From an archaeon (GTDB taxonomy: Archaea > Thermoproteota > Nitrososphaeria > Nitrososphaerales > CADDZS01): DNA of 18,156 bases. This document shows, piece after piece, positions 1-7,280 of the stretch. The stretch is from the NCBI GenBank assembly GCA_021806865.1, contig JAKAPU010000036.1, positions 1 through 18,156 on the forward strand, in the 5' to 3' direction. The translations under genes and the position numbers were made by a program. The notes under the pieces were generated by a model. The model was not told the DNA's origin and made no database searches. It was given only the letters and a program-made list of their open reading frames with translations. Each line of letters begins with the position of its first letter. Positions within the stretch are counted from its first letter, which is position 1.

Positions 1-2474
1 ACCTCTGCGAAAGGAAACATCTGAGTAGCGAGTGGAAAAGAAATCAATTGAGATACCGTAAGTAGCGGCGAGCGAAAGCGGCATAGTCCAAACCGAATCG
101 CTGCAGTAATGCAGTAGAGATGTGGGGTGTGCTTGCAGCGTTTGCAACCCAATCTGACCATAGCGGAAGTCTGCTGGAAAGCAGCACCGTAGAGGGTGAT
201 AGTCCCGTATGCATTGGAAGGAACGGGGTTGTGCTGCAAACCGAGTACTTGGCCTTGGCAGTGGCTAAGGAAGACGGGGGAAAGCGGCCTCCAAGACTAA
301 ACACTATCCAAGACCGATAGCGCAATAGTACCGCGAGGGAAAGCTGAAAAGTACCCCGAAAGGGGTGTGAAAAGCGCCTGAAACCATCCAGTTACAGACG
401 TGTATTGCATGAAAGGGCCAGGACGTTGCCTGATGATGCCCGCAAGGGCGTCTGACGGTAGCGAACTAGACCCAGTGTGATACATTCCGTCTAGAAACAC
501 GGGCCGGGGAGTTTACGGTCATGGCGAGCTTAAGGGTGACAAGCCCGGAAGCGAAGGGAAACCGACATGCACGCATCTGGCTTGACCAGTGAGGTGCGAG
601 GTCTGAAAGGGCCTGGAGTCATGGCAGTAAGACTAGAAACCAGACGATCGTGTCTCGAGTAGGATGAAGCCGAGCGAAAGCTTGGTGGAGGTCCGAAAGG
701 GTCTTGACGTTCAATTCAGTCCCCTAACTCGAGACAAGGGGCCAAAAGCCAATCTAGTCTGGTGATTGCTAGTTCCCAACGAAGCAGATCCTAGTCTGGC
801 CTGGACAGATGTCGCTGACGCTGTAGAGCACCAATGGGAAGCCAAGGGTCCGAAAGGGCCCAGCTTGCTTTTGAACTCCGAATGTGTCAGCGCAGTAGAA
901 GTCCGGAGACGGGTTTATGTGGGGTAAGCCTCATAACCAAGAGGGGGACAACCCAGACTAAAGTTAAGGCCCCCAAATTTTGGCTAAGTGTCAAACAAAA
1001 GAGCGTCTTTGAGCAAAGACAGCAGGGAGGTAGGCTTAGAAGCAGCCACCCTTCAAAAAGTGCGTAACAGCTTACCTGCCGAGCTCAGAGGCCTCGAAAA
1101 TGGACGGGGCTAAAGCCAAGTGCCGATACTTTAGACAACAAGCAGGAGCTTGTTTGTGGTAGTTGGGCGTAGAGGTTGGGTAGAAGCAGGGTCGTGAGAT
1201 CCTGTGGACCATTCTCTAGTGCAGATCCCGGTGGTAGTAGCAGCGTAGTCGGGTGAGAATCCCGACCGTCGCAAGGGCAAGGTTTTCCTGGCAACGCGTC
1301 GTCGACCAGGAGTAAGTCGGTCCTAAGTGTAATCCCAACGGCGTTACACGAAGAGGGAAACCCGTTAATATTCGGGTACCGCCTTGGTGTCGTTATTGTC
1401 GAATCACTTTTGCCTTGAGGTAGGGTGAGCAAGGTTGTCGCCTTGTTCAATTGTTCGAGAGTGGGGGAGTGTCGTAATGACGAGAACTCATTCGAGACAA
1501 GAATAGCAGGCCATATGGTCTGTTCACCTGATCCTGAGGGACATTGAAAGGAGTGGTTCTAAGACACCGGGGTGTCCGTACCGAGATCCGACACAGGTGC
1601 CCCTAGGTGAGAAGCCTCAGACGTGTCGGGTGTACTGTAGGTAAGGGAACTCGGCAAATCAGCCCCGTAACTTAGGAATAAGGGGTGCCTGCGATTTTAG
1701 TGAGAAACTGGAATCGCAGGTTGCAATAACTAGGGGGTCCCGACTGTTTAATAAAAACACAGTTGACTGCTAATCCGAAAGGACTTGTACAGTCAATGAA
1801 TCCTGGCCAGTGGCGGTACCTAAAACCTGGGTTCAACCGGGCTAAGGGCCGCTTAACGCCGGGAGTAACTCTGACTCTCTTAAGGTAGCCAAATGCCTTG
1901 TCGGGTGAGTTCCGACGTGCATGAATGGACCAACGAGGGCCCCACTGTCCCTATCTGCGACCCGGCGAACCCACGTAAGGTGGACGAACAGTCCACCAAC
2001 TTCCATCGGGGAGAGAAGTCCCTGTGGAGCTTTACTGCAGCTTGTCGCTGCGATGCGGTTCTGATTGCAGAGTGTAGTCGGGAGCCGTCGAGAGAGGCCT
2101 TCCGGGGTCTCTAGAGGCAAAAGTGTAACACCGGCCTCTCAGAACTGCGTCGCTAACCTCGTCAGAGGAACACCGGCAGGTGGGCAGTTCGGCTGGGGCG
2201 GCACCCCCTTGAAAAAGTATCGAGGGGGCCCAAAGGTTGGCTCAGGCGGGTCAGAACTCCGCCGTAGAGGGCAAGGCCAAAAGCCAGCTTGACTGTATAT
2301 TCAAACGCGAAATATTCAGAGGCGAAAGCCTGGCCTAGCGATCCTTTGTGTCCTCACAGTTGGAGGCCAAAGGTGACAGAAAAGTTACCCCAGGGGTAAC
2401 AGGCTCGTCGCGGGCGAGAGCTCCAATCGACCCCGCGGTTTGGTACCTCAGAATGTATCAATCTGCATGGGGTA

Positions 2475-2495
2475 GGACAACAGCAATGTTGATCC
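2475..2495 (+). other. Intron helix P2
   Basis: Hairpin directly after the internal guide sequence. CAAC 2478-2481 pairs with GTTG 2488-2491 around a six-base loop, and GGA 2475-2477 pairs with TCC 2493-2495 with one bulged A. Its position between P1 and P3 is that of P2 in group I introns. Confidence 0.75.
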
Positions 2496-2668
2496 TAGTA
2501 TCGGCTTATAACGGTGGAACCCTCCGCTAATTTTAGGAACGGGAGATGCTCTCTAGAGCATCAAGAGCCAAGCGGATTTGTTTAGGGCAATACCGTGGGA
2601 AGTCCAGCAAGTTGCTTCAGCAAGAATCTGAAATCTAACAAGCAACGCTGTGACCCCGTAACGACTGA

Positions 2669-2706
2669 GGATCTTTGATCCAATGAGATAGCAAACGTGT
2701 GCTATC
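2669..2706 (+). other. P7.1/P7.2-like hairpins of the intron
   Basis: Two perfect hairpins lie between the 5' strand of P7 (2663-2666) and the 3' strand of P3 (2711-2715). The first is GGATC 2669-2673 with GATCC 2677-2681, and the second is GATAGCA 2687-2693 with TGCTATC 2700-2706. Extra helices at exactly this place are characteristic of subgroup IA introns. The subgroup call from this feature alone is an inference. Confidence 0.7.
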
Positions 2707-2837
2707 ACACGCCGACTCCTCTTTAGCTGAAAGAGGATGGAGATATAGTCTACAACTCTTGGTAACAAGAGAGATGAATTGTGCGATGTCGGCTCTTCCC
2801 ATCCCGGTCCTGCAGCAGGGGCCAAGGGTGGGGCTGC

Positions 2838-2892
<55 letters not shown>

Positions 2893-3250
2893 CTCTACCT
2901 GATGGAAGCGGCGGCCATCTGAGGGGAAGTTGTCCCTAGTACGAGAGGAACAGGGCAACGCGGCCTCTGGCATACCGGTTCTCCGACAGGAGAATAGCCG
3001 GGCAGCTAAGCCGTCTTAGATAAGAGCTGAAGGCATCTAAGCTCGAAGCTAGTCCCGAGAAAAGATGACCATCCGCTATCTGTGTCCTCGCAAGGGGATG
3101 CGGGTGCGGTGAAGAGCTGTCATAGAAGATGACGTTGATAGGAGAGAGGTGTACGCTGGAAGGCTACGGCCGACCAGTTCAGCCTGCTCTTACTAATCGC
3201 TCAAAGCGTTGGGATAATTGGTTACATGGAAACGGACTGCGCAAAAACCT

Positions 3251-3745
3251 ATGCACGACGAAACATTACTTCACGCAAGCACTGCTCCGATTTTTTCGGT
3301 GCTACCTTGTGTGCTGTATAGAACAGATTTTTTTCACTCTATTGGAAATGCTGCTCGCAAATACATTAAAGAACCGGAGTCATGTTGCTTCTTTGAATTG
3401 AGCAAAGCGGAAGTCTCAAGACTCGTGGTTTGCCCCAAATGCAACTCGCATGTGAATTCCATTCTCTTGCGAAGTAATAGTCCGAAGTGCGATAGCGGTC
3501 ACGAGCTCGGAACATGGCTTGTTTGCAGTAACTCGGAGGAGAGTCACGTCTATTTGTCTCTCGAAGCAGGTAGTTGCCCATACTGCGGTAGCAAGCCCAA
3601 AGAGAAAATGTCAGAAGGAAGGAGAGTTAAATGTCTCTACAGGACTCTGGAGGGAGCAATGTGTAGCGCCCGCTCGTTTGTTTGGATCAAGGAAGGTCCA
3701 CCATGTTTCATGAATCATGTCTCAAAAATGCGGCTTGAGACCTGA
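3251..3745 (+). CDS. Cys-rich zinc-ribbon protein of unknown function
   Basis: A 164-residue protein whose C-terminal two thirds carries repeated metal-knuckle motifs: CPKC, then CDSGH, a single C in LVCSN, then CPYCG, then further cysteines in CLYR and CSAR. This layout suggests two zinc-binding ribbons, probably for nucleic-acid or protein contact. I do not recognise a named family. The ATG at 3251 was chosen. A TTG at 3218 in the same frame would start only about 15 bases after the mature 23S end and seems less likely, and the first ~50 residues are poorly supported by any motif. The gene ends five bases before the stop of the convergent neighbour, a tight fit that supports a real gene. 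It may be co-transcribed with the rRNA unless its promoter lies in the short 3204-3250 gap. Confidence 0.6.
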   Translation: MHDETLLHASTAPIFSVLPCVLYRTDFFHSIGNAARKYIKEPESCCFFELSKAEVSRLVVCPKCNSHVNSILLRSNSPKCDSGHELGTWLVCSNSEESHVYLSLEAGSCPYCGSKPKEKMSEGRRVKCLYRTLEGAMCSARSFVWIKEGPPCFMNHVSKMRLET

Positions 3746-3750
3746 CTCTT

Positions 3751-4371
3751 TCATTTGCTAGAACCCTTCTTCGCTTTCTGTCGTTTCTTAACAGGAAGGT
3801 ATGCTTCGATAAGCGAAGCGGCGTCTTTCGAAGCGATCTTTGAATAAGATTCAAGCTTCGACACCTTTCGAAGAAATTTTTCGACCTTACTGGGTTCCTG
3901 CATAGCGGCATACTCAGAGGAGCGAACAGCTATTTCCGGAAGATCATCATTGTCTTCGGAATGTGTGACCCAGTTTAGCAACAAGTTGGATGTAGCCCTT
4001 GTGTCCAGAACCCAAAGATTGGAAAGTGCCGCTTTGACTGGTTCTCGTAGCATGTGGTCGTCCGAGAGAAAGATCCTTAGAGTGTTTATTGCTCGCCTCG
4101 TATCCGACTGGCCCATTCTTCCAAGTATGTAGCACATAGTCCTCATCGAATACCGCTTGCTTCGCCTCTCCGACGCTGGCAATTTCATTACATAGTCGAG
4201 CAGTTTCCACGAACGCTTTGGCTCATACATCGAGAAAATCATGGATATTGCTTTTGACTGCTCGTCGTCCGCAGTTCCACAAATCTCGAACAGATCGTGC
4301 CAATTATCCCTTTGAACCAGATCTGAAATCGTAAACCGAAGCTCGGTGTATCTTCTGGTGGACAGTGGCAT
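3751..4371 (-). CDS. Helical-repeat (HEAT-like) protein, function unknown
   Basis: A 206-residue soluble protein predicted to be almost wholly alpha-helical. Successive helix pairs (about residues 20-50, 55-80, 85-120, 122-135 and 145-190) resemble a small HEAT/ARM-type solenoid, which usually serves as a protein-binding scaffold. The C-terminus is a lysine-rich tail (KKRQKAKKGSSK) that could bind nucleic acid. There are no cysteines to suggest zinc and no membrane segment. The ATG at 4371 has no Shine-Dalgarno sequence, but a TATA-like CTTATTAG lies about 25-33 bases upstream on the minus strand, which fits a leaderless transcript. It diverges from the glucose dehydrogenase gene across 98 bases. 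The repeat assignment is by eye and could be wrong. Confidence 0.72.
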   Translation of the reverse strand: MPLSTRRYTELRFTISDLVQRDNWHDLFEICGTADDEQSKAISMIFSMYEPKRSWKLLDYVMKLPASERRSKRYSMRTMCYILGRMGQSDTRRAINTLRIFLSDDHMLREPVKAALSNLWVLDTRATSNLLLNWVTHSEDNDDLPEIAVRSSEYAAMQEPSKVEKFLRKVSKLESYSKIASKDAASLIEAYLPVKKRQKAKKGSSK

Positions 4372-4469
4372 TTTCTCTACTGCCGATTGGTCTGCCTAAT
4401 AAGACTGAATTGGTTCTTCAAAAACCTCATTAGCCTTGCATTTTTCTGAATCTTCTGCGGTGTCCTGTC
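4372..4469. promoter_or_regulatory. Divergent promoter region between the helical-repeat gene and glucose dehydrogenase
   Basis: These 98 bases separate two divergent starts. On the minus strand, CTTATTAG (forward 4397-4404) sits at TATA-box distance from the ATG at 4371. On the plus strand the only candidate is a weak T-rich element (GCATTTTTCT, from about 4438) ahead of the TTG at 4470. Neither gene has a Shine-Dalgarno site here, which suggests leaderless mRNAs. The motif calls are by eye only. Confidence 0.4.
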
Positions 4470-5537
4470 TTGAAAGCAGTTGTCGTGAAACCCAAGATTT
4501 CAGAATCCCTTTCGCTGGTGGACTCGCCGATTCCTTCTCCAAGTGAAAATCAGATACTACTTCAGGTCTTGCGGGTGGGAATCTGTGGAACTGATCGGGA
4601 TATTATTGCTGGCTTTTACGGGGAAGCGCCTCAAGGTTCGAACACTCTTGTTCTTGGCCACGAATCCCTCTGTCGCGTATCTTCCATAGGCAGCAAGGTT
4701 GTGGGTTTCAAAAAAGGAGAACTCGTTGTCCCAACCGTTCGTCGCAATTGCCCGGAGAATTGCTTGAACTGCTCGAATGGAGAATCGGACATGTGCACAA
4801 CTGGGCACTACAAAGAGCATGGAATAAAGCAGCTCAATGGATACGCTTCAGAATTTGCCCTGAGCGACGCGTTCTTCGTCGTAAAGTTACCAGAATCATT
4901 GTCCAAGACTGGCGTCTTGCTAGAACCCTTGACTATCGTCGAAAAAGGTGTTCTACAGACGTTTCATATTCAACAATCGAGAATGAAATGGGCCCCAAGA
5001 AAAGCACTGGTGCTCGGAGCGGGCCCAGTTGGCATACTTGCCACAGCCATATTGCGGCTGAGAGGATTGGACGTTGATGCCGTTGCAACTCGATCGCGAG
5101 ATAGTCTGAAGGCTCGAATTATCGAGATGACCGGCGCCAAATATATCAACGCCAAAGAGAACCCCCTTGGATCTCTGACCCAAGACTATGATATGGTGTT
5201 TGAGATTACTGGCAATCCATCGGTCGCAGCAGAGGCTCAAAGACTGCTCAATGTGAACGGTATCTTGTGCTACCTGGGTATCTATCGCGAGGAACAGATT
5301 ACAGAGAACGTCGGGCTGGAACTTACAGACATTGTTCTCGGCAACAAGACACTCTTTGGCTCTGTGAACGCAAACAGGTCGTACTTCGTTTCGGGCGCTA
5401 CCGACCTTTCCAATATCTCGCGCGAGTGGCCGGGACTTCTGGAAAAAATGATAACAAAGGTTTCCAGACCGGAAGATTTCAGACAAGCATACGCCATGGA
5501 AGATCAGGAAGGGATAAAGTCTGTCATAGAATTCTAA
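4470..5537 (+). CDS. gdh: Glucose 1-dehydrogenase, zinc-dependent medium-chain type
   Basis: A 355-residue cytosolic oxidoreductase that oxidises D-glucose (and possibly other aldoses) to the lactone with NAD(P)+, the first step of the non-phosphorylated or branched Entner-Doudoroff route in archaea. Catalytic zinc ligands are visible as Cys39 (GICGTD), His64-Glu65 (LGHES) and Glu152 (LLEPL). A structural zinc lobe has Cys94, Cys98, Cys101 and Cys109. The Rossmann motif GAGPVG is at 183-188, followed by a TRSRD segment after the second strand; the arginines favour NADP. The C-terminal block around VNANRSYFVSGATDL is typical of the archaeal glucose dehydrogenase family (Thermoplasma, Sulfolobus, Haloferax) rather than of generic alcohol dehydrogenases. 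Start TTG, with no Shine-Dalgarno sequence. The stop is three bases from the convergent metal-regulator gene. Sugar specificity is inferred from family resemblance. Confidence 0.9.
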   Translation: MKAVVVKPKISESLSLVDSPIPSPSENQILLQVLRVGICGTDRDIIAGFYGEAPQGSNTLVLGHESLCRVSSIGSKVVGFKKGELVVPTVRRNCPENCLNCSNGESDMCTTGHYKEHGIKQLNGYASEFALSDAFFVVKLPESLSKTGVLLEPLTIVEKGVLQTFHIQQSRMKWAPRKALVLGAGPVGILATAILRLRGLDVDAVATRSRDSLKARIIEMTGAKYINAKENPLGSLTQDYDMVFEITGNPSVAAEAQRLLNVNGILCYLGIYREEQITENVGLELTDIVLGNKTLFGSVNANRSYFVSGATDLSNISREWPGLLEKMITKVSRPEDFRQAYAMEDQEGIKSVIEF

Positions 5538-5540
5538 TCC

Positions 5541-6002
5541 TCAAGCTTTTTCCTTGGATGCGAAGGTTCGGTATTTCCGAATCAGCTCCGGATTGTCCAA
5601 AACGAATAGCGTGAAAGCCTCGAGTTTATCAAGGGTTTCAGAGTGGAGCCCGTGTTCAATCCGCTCAGCATCCTGACGCGCAATCACTTGATCAACACCG
5701 AAGAGCTCGAGAAAACTCGCAATGAGCTCGTGCTTCTTTTTCATCTCCTCGGCTAGTCTCTTGCCCTTGTGGGTGAGTTTCAGACCACGATACTTCTCGT
5801 GCACCAGAAAACCTTCATTATGAAGCCTCTTCACAATGCTCGTGACCGTCGGTTTCGAGACGTTCATTTTTTCAGCAATATCAACCGAGGCCGCAAATCC
5901 CTTCTCCTCGATCAATGCATTGATTGCTTCGAGATAGTCTTCAGTAGCTTCTACCGATTTTCTCTGAAGAGAGCGGGGCCTGTTTACAGGGCTTCTTGTC
6001 AT
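5541..6002 (-). CDS. MntR/DtxR-family metal-dependent transcriptional regulator
   Basis: A 153-residue DNA-binding repressor-type protein. The N-terminal winged helix (from EATEDYLEAI to EGFLVHEKYRGLKLT) is followed by the metal-binding and dimerisation helices (KKHELIASFLELFGVD, then DAERIEHGL). By eye it is close to Bacillus MntR, sharing LIEEKG and EKYRGL, and the expected metal ligands are present: Asp/Glu in TEDYLEAI, His in KKHEL, and Glu, Glu and His in DAERIEH. It probably senses Mn2+ or Fe2+ and controls uptake or efflux genes. The SH3-like third domain of DtxR/IdeR is missing, as in MntR. ATG 6002 was preferred over an in-frame TTG at 6023. An inverted repeat over an upstream TATA-like box may be its operator. 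Confidence 0.88.
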   Translation of the reverse strand: MTRSPVNRPRSLQRKSVEATEDYLEAINALIEEKGFAASVDIAEKMNVSKPTVTSIVKRLHNEGFLVHEKYRGLKLTHKGKRLAEEMKKKHELIASFLELFGVDQVIARQDAERIEHGLHSETLDKLEAFTLFVLDNPELIRKYRTFASKEKA

Positions 6003-6120
6003 CGTCTTCTTTTGTAAATCCAAGATATGATCCCCATCACTAAGTCTGGCAGGAGCTTTCCATTGAGGCTGGCCTGTGCCTAATTCGATTCAAATGACTC
6101 CTTGAACTCGAACGGCGGAC

Positions 6121-6150
6121 AAATAGCACTATCACAATTCGCTATTTATA
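6121..6150 (-). promoter_or_regulatory. TATA-like box within an inverted repeat, upstream of the MntR-like gene
   Basis: Reading the minus strand, TATAAATA (forward 6150-6143) is a strong archaeal TATA-box match. It overlaps one arm of a perfect 7-bp inverted repeat, AAATAGC at 6121-6127 and GCTATTT at 6141-6147, spaced by 13 bases. A dimeric regulator bound here would block TBP/TFB access. The ATG at 6002 would then have a leader of about 120 bases. The box is nearly palindromic and could also drive plus-strand transcription. That the MntR-like protein binds here is inference. Confidence 0.5.
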
Positions 6151-6307
6151 CGTGTTGAGAAGTTTTGAAGCGATTGCTTTGTCGGGAATTTCAAGTTCTC
6201 GGGATCTTTGGAGTTCTTGATTCAATATTCGAAAGAAGCGATGACCGAAACAAGTGTCAATGGTGATGACGCAATCAAAAAAGGACTGCTATCACATTGA
6301 GTTGAGT

Positions 6308-6589
6308 TCAGTTGGGAGGTTCTTCATAGTCTCGAAGCTGATAGATCGCAAGTTCCCCGCAGTGGGGACAGAGGTGAATCGTGCCAGCTTTCAGCTGTTC
6401 TGCTGATAGCGCAGCAAAGTCGTTGACTGCAAACGTACTGTCAAATGGCTTGCTACAGGTTCTGCAGTGGAGTATCATTCTGCGTTCTTCTGGCACCGAT
6501 CTAATCTCATCAAATATGGTCGAAGGTTTCTTGGCATAAGTATTGAGGTCATTTGCTGAGATTTGTCTACGATTAGATTTCTCTGACAA
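6308..6589 (-). CDS. Small zinc-ribbon protein, hypothetical
   Basis: A 93-residue protein with one treble-clef or ribbon-like pair of knuckles, CRTC (about residues 42-45) and CPHC (about 74-77), spaced about 28 residues apart. The N-terminal 40 residues are polar and likely disordered, and the tail is acidic. The TTG start at 6589 is forced: the codon two before it in frame is TGA and no ATG precedes the first knuckle. A TATA-like TTAGTATTTC lies about 30-40 bases upstream on the minus strand, consistent with a leaderless or very short-leader transcript. No partner gene is adjacent in an operon. Function is unknown; a role in transcription, translation or protein contact is a guess based only on the fold. 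Confidence 0.7.
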   Translation of the reverse strand: MSEKSNRRQISANDLNTYAKKPSTIFDEIRSVPEERRMILHCRTCSKPFDSTFAVNDFAALSAEQLKAGTIHLCPHCGELAIYQLRDYEEPPN

Positions 6590-6795
6590 CTCTATTCACT
6601 GAGCGATCTCGGTTCGTGAAATACTAAGAGCCGACCATCGAAAAGCCCAAAGTGTTCAGATAGTTTCACCAAGACATGCAATTTCTTGATGTTTCTCTCA
6701 AGAGGACTAGACTCGTTTGGTGGGATGAGAAGAGACTCGTGTCACTCTGGATAAGTTCGTCAATTTCGATGCGATTGTAAAGTGTAGTTGACAGC

Positions 6796-7101
6796 ATGCC
6801 ATTTGACATTGTGTGTCGCTCGGAGACATGGGTGCCCACGTTGGATTCCGCTCAGTTCAAGAAACTCGAAGACTATGTGGCGCATCTGATCAAGAAGGGA
6901 GCGGAAGAGGAGAAGGCAGAAGACTATACTGAGGCAATACCGACCTACTTGAAGCTGGTTGATGTGCTTCTAGTCATGGCTGACGAAGCGCCCAATCATC
7001 CTTACTGGTTAAAGTGCACAACCGCCGCAGAAACTCACCAAAAGAAAATTAGAACACTGATAGCAAAAGCCTCGCTGAAACAGCAAGCAACGCAGGCCTA
7101 A
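6796..7101 (+). CDS. Stand-alone MIT-like domain protein
   Basis: A 101-residue protein. Residues about 20-93 look like a three-helix MIT (microtubule interacting and transport) bundle: helix 1 with KKGAEEEKAEDYTEAIPTYL, helix 2 around DVLLVMADEAPN, and helix 3 around CTTAAETHQKKIRTLIAKA. The A-x-x-x-E-D-Y-x-x-A-x-x-x-Y pattern resembles the N-terminal domain of Vps4/CdvC ATPases, where it binds ESCRT-III/CdvB tails. No AAA+ ATPase domain follows here, so it could be an adaptor or competitor for such tails. A TPR-like helical hairpin is the main alternative. The ATG at 6796 lacks a Shine-Dalgarno sequence. A T-rich stretch just after the stop may terminate it. The link to cell division is inferred. 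Confidence 0.65.
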   Translation: MPFDIVCRSETWVPTLDSAQFKKLEDYVAHLIKKGAEEEKAEDYTEAIPTYLKLVDVLLVMADEAPNHPYWLKCTTAAETHQKKIRTLIAKASLKQQATQA

Positions 7102-7102
7102 T

Positions 7103-7128
7103 CGTTTCTTTATCTCGATCTTGTTTTC
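7103..7128 (+). terminator. Possible T-rich terminator after the MIT-like gene
   Basis: A pyrimidine-rich stretch with three T runs (TTTCTTTAT and CTTGTTTTC) begins right after the stop codon. Archaeal termination commonly uses T-rich tracts without a hairpin. This is suggestive only. Confidence 0.35.
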
Positions 7129-7280
7129 ATGCCTGTCGCGATCTGATTGGATCTAAGATTTGAGAACAGTGTTGCGAAAAGTGTAAATTCTATCAAACAA
7201 CCGCCAATCTTTACCAGCCGATTTTCTGGATTAGTTCCAGTCTGCAATGCCTATGCTTTGAAAATGCATGACCAATAAAA

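Larger units (their letters stand above)
2449..2783 (+). ncRNA. Group I intron in the 23S peptidyl transferase centre (after E. coli U2500), no ORF
   Basis: A 335-nt insertion splits the invariant TACCT|CGATGTCGG segment. Hand-drawn helices fit a group I ribozyme. P1: exon TACCT 2444-2448 pairs with guide GGGTA 2470-2474, leaving the hallmark U2448.G2470 wobble at the splice site. P2: 2475-2495. P3: TCGGC 2501-2505 with GCCGA 2711-2715. P4: ACGGT 2511-2515 with ACCGT 2592-2596. P5: 2520-2528 with 2571-2575 and 2584-2587. P6/P6a: CAGC 2605-2608 with GCTG 2647-2650, and GTTGCTT 2611-2617 with AAGCAAC 2640-2646. P7: GACT 2663-2666 with AGTC 2747-2750, the latter in the classic AGATATAGTC motif. 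P8: 2717-2724 with 2730-2737. P9: 2756-2761 with 2766-2771, capped by a GTAA tetraloop. The intron ends in G2783. Hairpins 2669-2681 and 2687-2706 lie between P7 and P3', as P7.1/P7.2 do in subgroup IA. No reading frame for a homing endonuclease exists. Subgroup assignment is inference. Confidence 0.93.

Noticed and set aside
2449..2783. Reading the 23S insertion as a bulge-helix-bulge archaeal intron
   Set aside because: The U.G guide pairing, P3/P4/P7/P8 helices and terminal G fit group I, and I could not fold a bulge-helix-bulge across the exon junctions.
2450..2784. Alternative intron boundary one base to the right (exon ending at C2449)
   Set aside because: The exon sequence alone allows a one-base shift, but only the boundary after T2448 gives both the exon U.G pair and a terminal intron G.
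44..2825. Several ORFs of 60-120 codons on both strands within the 23S region
   Set aside because: They lie on rRNA whose conserved blocks are unmistakable. The translations show no protein-like motifs and none is a homing endonuclease.
4748..5486. Long shadow ORFs on both strands across the glucose dehydrogenase gene (109 and 177 codons)
   Set aside because: The other frame encodes a full enzyme with all zinc and nucleotide motifs; the shadows have no recognisable features.
5769..6017. Plus-strand ORF opposite the MntR-like gene
   Set aside because: It is the antisense of the well-conserved winged-helix region, and its translation lacks domain features.
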